A stretch of DNA of 7,833 nucleotides from an uncultured Ruminococcus sp. (GTDB taxonomy: Bacteria > Bacillota > Clostridia > Oscillospirales > Ruminococcaceae), in assembly GCA_947177715.1 (NCBI GenBank), contig CAMWVM010000066.1, positions 1-7,833 of the forward strand, in the 5' to 3' direction. Shown one piece after another: positions 4,920-7,833 of the stretch (position 1 is its first letter; the number at the start of each line of letters is the position of its first letter). A model generated the notes under the pieces. The model did no database searches. It worked only from the letters and a program-made list of their open reading frames with translations, and was not told where the DNA came from. The translations under genes were made by a program, and so were the position numbers.

Positions 4920-7478
4920 ATGAAGTTAAAAAGCAAGAAAAAAATAATGTTATCATCTTTGGCTGCTTTATTTGCAGTATGCTTAATTGGATTCAGTAAT
5001 TCATATCAAGTTAATGCTGAAGATGATGTACAGCAGTATGCAATGGGGTGCATTCCGGACAGCGAAAGCGTATTAGAGTCTTTGCAAATTGATAAGGATT
5101 TGCCGAGAGCTGCTAATGATAATTTGCCTGATTCTGTAGACTTGGAGTCAAAACTGCCTTCCCCTGGAAATCAAGGTTCACAGGGAAGCTGTACAGCATG
5201 GGCAGTCGCTTATGCTGCAAAGTCATGTCAAGAAAATCAAGAACATTCATGGGCTATAAATGGATGGAGCACAAAAACCGAATTCAGTCCGGCATATTTA
5301 TATAACCAAATTAACCACGGAGTGGATAAAGGTTCAAACATTACAATTGCAATGAGAACGATAAAAGAAAAAGGCATTTGTTCTCTATATGATATGCCAT
5401 ATAATCAAAACGATTATTTGACACAGCCAAATACATATCAATATGAGAGAGCATCTAATTTTAAAGGTTTAGCATATTACACTATAAAAGGCACAGAAGC
5501 AGTAAAGGAAGAACTTGCTGATGGAAATCCTGTAATAATTTCAATACCTGTCTATAGTGATTTTGATAATCTTGACGCAAATAACCCAATATATGACAAT
5601 ATAGAAGGTAATAGAAGAGGTACACACGCAATTTGTTTAATTGGATATGATGACAGCAAACAAGCGTTTAAACTCATTAATTCCTGGGGCGACAGTAGTT
5701 GGGGCGTTAAAGGCAGCTATTATAATAACAAATATGGTTACGGCTATATATCTTACGATTTATTTGAACAATCAAATGTAAGCGGTGGTTGGGGATATGT
5801 AATGAGTGATGAAGTTCAGCATTATAAGAGTAATCCTCACGATATAAAAGCACTACAGAACATTAATGTTTATAGTGACACAGCATTAAAAACAAAAGTA
5901 AAAACTATTAATTCTGGAGAAACAATAACTGTTTTAGATTATGTTAAGGCTTCTGACGGAAATCCTCCCGTTCTGAAAGTTGATGATGGTTTTATTACAG
6001 CAAAGGCAGAAGTGACACAAAAGTTAAACACGAATACCGCAGTCGTTTATAATGGTTATTGTAATTTAACAGAGATAAATGTCTATGAACTCGGTAAAAA
6101 CATTGAAGGTTCAAAACTAAGGTTTACTTATACATCAAATAAGCCTGAGGGTCATGTTGTTGTAGGTGTTGCAGCAAGATCATATGAAGGGTGGACTTGG
6201 CTGCAGTCAGATAATATGCCAGCTTTTCTTTCAGAAGGGCCGGGCGTAACATCAGTCGTTGAGATGACATATGACGAATTTGAAGTTTTCGCTGATATTG
6301 AGGGAACCGAACTAAGAAATTATATTTTTCAGGATTGGGGTTTGGCAGAAAATACAAATTTGAAAATTGAACTTATAACTCCTGTTGTTGCTGAAACAAT
6401 CACAGAAGTTTTTAATACTAATGGAAATGGAGCTCATAAAGATATTTCGCCTTATGAACTTGGTAAAAATATTGATGGTGCAAAAATTAGAGTAACTTTT
6501 ACCTCTGATTATGATCGTAATAGTTTAGTAATCGGAGTATCTGGAAAAAGAAAAACAACTTTTGGTTGGGTAGACCATGAACATTTTTTGTATTCCAAAG
6601 GTAAAGGTATGGAAAGTGTCTATACATTCAACTATGATGATTTTGTTAATTACTTTGGTATAGGTGATGATTTTGCATGTTTTGTTTTTCAGGACTATGG
6701 AACTTCGGAAAGCAAAGAATATAAAATAGAACTTGTTACCCCTGTTGAAGAGAATGATGTTTCAGTACTTTGTAATGGCAGGATTAATCTAAGTGAATTC
6801 ACTCCTGAACAGCTTGGTAAAAACATTGAGGGAGCAAAAATTCGTATAACATTTACTTCAAGTGAACGCAGAGATATTCAAGTATTAGGCATTTCAGGCA
6901 AACAAAAAGGTACTTGGAAATGGATGCAAAATGAACATGGACTATTATCAAAAGGGATAGGTAGAGAAAGTGTCTATACGTTCAATTATAACGATTTTGT
7001 TGATTATATAGGAATTGGTGATGATTTAGAATGCTTTGTATTCCAAAACTGGGGACTTGTTGATGGAATATGCAAGATTGAGGTTCTTACTCCCATAATC
7101 CCAACGGAAATCATAACAGTTTTATATGATGATGTGATTGAACAATGGGAAAGCATTGCATTTACACCAGAGCAATTAGGCCAAGGAATTGATGGTTCAA
7201 AGCTTCAAATAACTTACGAACCAAGTGATCAAACAATTATTGGTCAGAGTGTTGTTGGTATTGCCGGAATAAAAGAAGACGGAAGTTGGCTGCAGAGTTC
7301 TGATAATCCTGCATTTGTTAAAAATAATAATGGCATAAACATAGAACAGCTAACTTATAGCCAATTTGTTGATCTTGCAAATATTAATGAATCAGATGTT
7401 AATTACTATGTCTTCTCTAATTGGAGAGTGAAATCCGGCACAAATGTTAAAATTGAACTGATTGTTCCCAATGTATAG
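4920..7478 (+). CDS. Secreted C1-family (papain-like) cysteine peptidase with SH3-like segment and four C-terminal modules
   Basis: An 852-residue exported protease. Residues 1-33 are a Sec signal peptide: a KLKSKKK start, a hydrophobic core, and likely cleavage after VNA (31-33). A short pro-region follows. The catalytic domain spans about 69-296: NQGSQGSCTAWA holds the oxyanion Gln85 and nucleophile Cys91, GTHAICLIGYDD holds His236, and LINSWGDSSWG holds Asn254, so the active site is complete. Residues about 308-369 (KALQNINVYSDTALKTKVKT to TQKL) resemble a bacterial SH3 domain. Residues 374-850 are four about 120-residue beta-rich repeats. There is no LPxTG signal, dockerin or membrane anchor, so it is secreted or held by its modules. 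The start follows AAGGAGG (4906-4912) by 7 bases. It stands alone on the plus strand, divergent from the XRE regulator. The likely role is breakdown of extracellular or cell-surface protein; the substrate is unknown. Confidence 0.93.
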   Translation: MKLKSKKKIMLSSLAALFAVCLIGFSNSYQVNAEDDVQQYAMGCIPDSESVLESLQIDKDLPRAANDNLPDSVDLESKLPSPGNQGSQGSCTAWAVAYAAKSCQENQEHSWAINGWSTKTEFSPAYLYNQINHGVDKGSNITIAMRTIKEKGICSLYDMPYNQNDYLTQPNTYQYERASNFKGLAYYTIKGTEAVKEELADGNPVIISIPVYSDFDNLDANNPIYDNIEGNRRGTHAICLIGYDDSKQAFKLINSWGDSSWGVKGSYYNNKYGYGYISYDLFEQSNVSGGWGYVMSDEVQHYKSNPHDIKALQNINVYSDTALKTKVKTINSGETITVLDYVKASDGNPPVLKVDDGFITAKAEVTQKLNTNTAVVYNGYCNLTEINVYELGKNIEGSKLRFTYTSNKPEGHVVVGVAARSYEGWTWLQSDNMPAFLSEGPGVTSVVEMTYDEFEVFADIEGTELRNYIFQDWGLAENTNLKIELITPVVAETITEVFNTNGNGAHKDISPYELGKNIDGAKIRVTFTSDYDRNSLVIGVSGKRKTTFGWVDHEHFLYSKGKGMESVYTFNYDDFVNYFGIGDDFACFVFQDYGTSESKEYKIELVTPVEENDVSVLCNGRINLSEFTPEQLGKNIEGAKIRITFTSSERRDIQVLGISGKQKGTWKWMQNEHGLLSKGIGRESVYTFNYNDFVDYIGIGDDLECFVFQNWGLVDGICKIEVLTPIIPTEIITVLYDDVIEQWESIAFTPEQLGQGIDGSKLQITYEPSDQTIIGQSVVGIAGIKEDGSWLQSSDNPAFVKNNNGINIEQLTYSQFVDLANINESDVNYYVFSNWRVKSGTNVKIELIVPNV
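6039..7469 (+). repeat. Four tandem about 120-residue modules at the protease C-terminus
   Basis: Protein repeats at residues about 374-488, 494-608, 614-725 and 732-850. Shared anchors in each are LGKNIEG or LGQGIDG (from 391, 514, 632 and 753), an aromatic-D/N/S-x-F motif (TYDEF 450, NYDDF 571, NYNDF 689, TYSQF 812), FQDW, FQDY, FQNW or FSNW (470, 590, 708, 832) and KIEL or KIEV (482, 602, 719, 844). The spacing of 118-123 residues and the alternating strands suggest a beta-sandwich. The layout resembles carbohydrate-binding-like modules of secreted enzymes in Ruminococcus-type bacteria; that comparison is from memory of pattern and is tentative. Modules 2 and 3 share the near-identical ESVYTFNY and GIGDD; modules 1 and 4 share WLQS, a D-N pair, PAF and TNxKIELI. 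Confidence 0.85.
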
Positions 7479-7545
7479 TATTTTGAGTGCTATTATAATA
7501 TGAATTATATTATACGCTGATATCATACACGTTTTTACACGTTAA

Positions 7546-7573
7546 TTGCAATTTTGCGTTTTTTGCGTACAAT
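7546..7573 (+). promoter_or_regulatory. Possible promoter of a short RNA
   Basis: TTGCAA (7546-7551, 4 of 6 to consensus) is 16 bp from TACAAT (7568-7573, 5 of 6). Transcription would start near 7580 and run about 160 bases to the strong terminator at 7697-7738. The match is moderate and AT-rich DNA gives such matches often. Confidence 0.3.
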
Positions 7574-7579
7574 CTTAGA

Positions 7580-7738
7580 CGATTGAAAAGGTGAGAAAAC
7601 AACATAATATAGGTGGCTTGTAATATCCGTATAGTTAATGAAAAATCCTCAAATATTATTAAAGTTTATTCTTGTCGCCCCGACCATATATACTATAAAG
7701 GTCAAGGACAATTAAAGTCCTTGACCTTTTTTGTTTTT
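7580..7738 (+). ncRNA. Candidate small RNA between the protease and the next gene
   Basis: A possible about 160-base transcript bounded by the promoter-like elements at 7546-7573 and the intrinsic terminator at 7697-7738. No convincing coding sequence lies inside: a 10-codon GTG frame opens at 7581, and a GTG frame at 7613 runs straight through the terminator. No known RNA family is recognised. The alternative is that this is simply the long 3' untranslated region of the protease mRNA, ending at the same terminator; 3' regions themselves can be sources of small RNAs. Confidence 0.2.
7697..7738 (+). terminator. Strong intrinsic terminator
   Basis: Bases 7697-7709 (AAAGGTCAAGGAC) pair perfectly with 7717-7729 around a 7-base loop, and the stem runs into a T tract, TTTTTT then G then TTTTT. 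It is canonical on the plus strand; the minus strand lacks a T run. It is the first clear terminator after the protease stop, 218 bases downstream. Confidence 0.93.
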
Positions 7739-7768
7739 ACTGGTAATAACAATGACATTATATACTTA

Positions 7769-7797
7769 TTGATGTGGACGCTTAGCGGATTTATAAT
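7769..7797 (+). promoter_or_regulatory. Promoter pointing out of the right edge
   Basis: TTGATG (7769-7774, 4 of 6 to consensus) is 17 bp from a perfect TATAAT (7792-7797). It lies just after the terminator and just before a ribosome binding site and GTG, as expected for the start of a new transcription unit. Confidence 0.5.
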
Positions 7798-7815
7798 GTA
7801 TTTAGGTGATATATT

Positions 7816-7833
7816 GTGAAACTGCAAAAGCAA
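7816..7833 (+). CDS. Possible start of a next gene, cut by the window edge
   Basis: A GTG at 7816-7818 follows AGGTGA (7804-7809) by 6 bases and a TATAAT-type promoter by 18 bases. Only six codons are visible (MKLQKQ if initiated at GTG), too few to name a product. The transcript leader would be only about 12 bases. Confidence 0.25.

Noticed and set aside
4974..4989. Cys21 in the protease signal peptide as a lipoprotein lipobox
   Set aside because: The residue before the Cys is Val, which does not fit the Gly, Ala or Ser needed, and the Cys is inside the hydrophobic core; a VNA cleavage site fits better.
7494..7514. AT-only inverted repeat just after the protease stop (TATAATAT with ATATTATA)
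   Set aside because: The stem has no G or C pairs and no T tract; it is too weak to call a terminator.
7613..7819. Plus-strand GTG frame of 68 codons
   Set aside because: It has no ribosome binding site at usable spacing and runs through the strong intrinsic terminator at 7697-7738 and the promoter at 7769-7797.
1..7833. CRISPR arrays, tRNA or rRNA genes, and complete insertion sequences
   Set aside because: No regularly spaced short repeats, tRNA-like or rRNA-like segments, transposase or integrase genes were seen on either strand.

Overview
The window looks like accessory DNA of a low-GC, Gram-positive gut-type anaerobe in the Clostridia, with Oscillospiraceae or Lachnospiraceae the likeliest (inference). 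The evidence is strong AGGAGG-type ribosome binding sites, near-consensus vegetative promoters, frequent GTG starts, a TetR-MATE-ABC efflux operon typical of Clostridia, and a secreted papain-like protease carrying repeated beta-rich modules. The left third (1-2360) is visibly richer in G+C than the rest, so the window may be a mosaic.

Left block, minus strand (1-2382): an efflux operon read right to left. A consensus promoter (TTGACA, 17 bp, TATAAT) overlaps two overlapping 17-bp palindromes that are probably the operator. It drives a TetR regulator (1697-2314), a MATE multidrug exporter (200-1582) and the start of an ABC half-transporter (213 to beyond base 1) whose GTG start overlaps the MATE 3' end. 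The expected logic is autorepression, relieved when the TetR protein binds a drug-like ligand.

Middle block (2383-4325): 2383-3017 has no intact gene. It holds a minus-strand remnant with a LexA-like PTVREI motif, two minus-strand hairpins (one a clear UUCG-loop terminator) and a plus-strand open fragment that may be the C-terminus of a lost gene. Next is a minus-strand XRE-type regulator (3018-4274) with a helix-turn-helix and about 340 further residues that faintly suggest a degenerate C39/BtrH-like papain fold. It has its own extended -10 promoter.

Divergent intergenic region (4326-4919): a perfect 20-bp inverted repeat with an 8-base loop, a short minus-strand coding remnant, and a possible 57-residue ORF that overlaps a terminator-like hairpin.

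Right block, plus strand (4920-7833): an 852-residue secreted C1-family cysteine peptidase with signal peptide, catalytic Cys91/His236/Asn254, an SH3-like segment and four about 120-residue C-terminal modules. The modules pair as 1 with 4 and 2 with 3. Downstream are a possible short RNA ending in a strong intrinsic terminator (7697-7738), and a promoter, ribosome binding site and GTG that may open another gene at the window edge.

The most distinctive items are the module architecture of the protease and the unusual regulator divergent to it. A functional link between the two is only a hypothesis.
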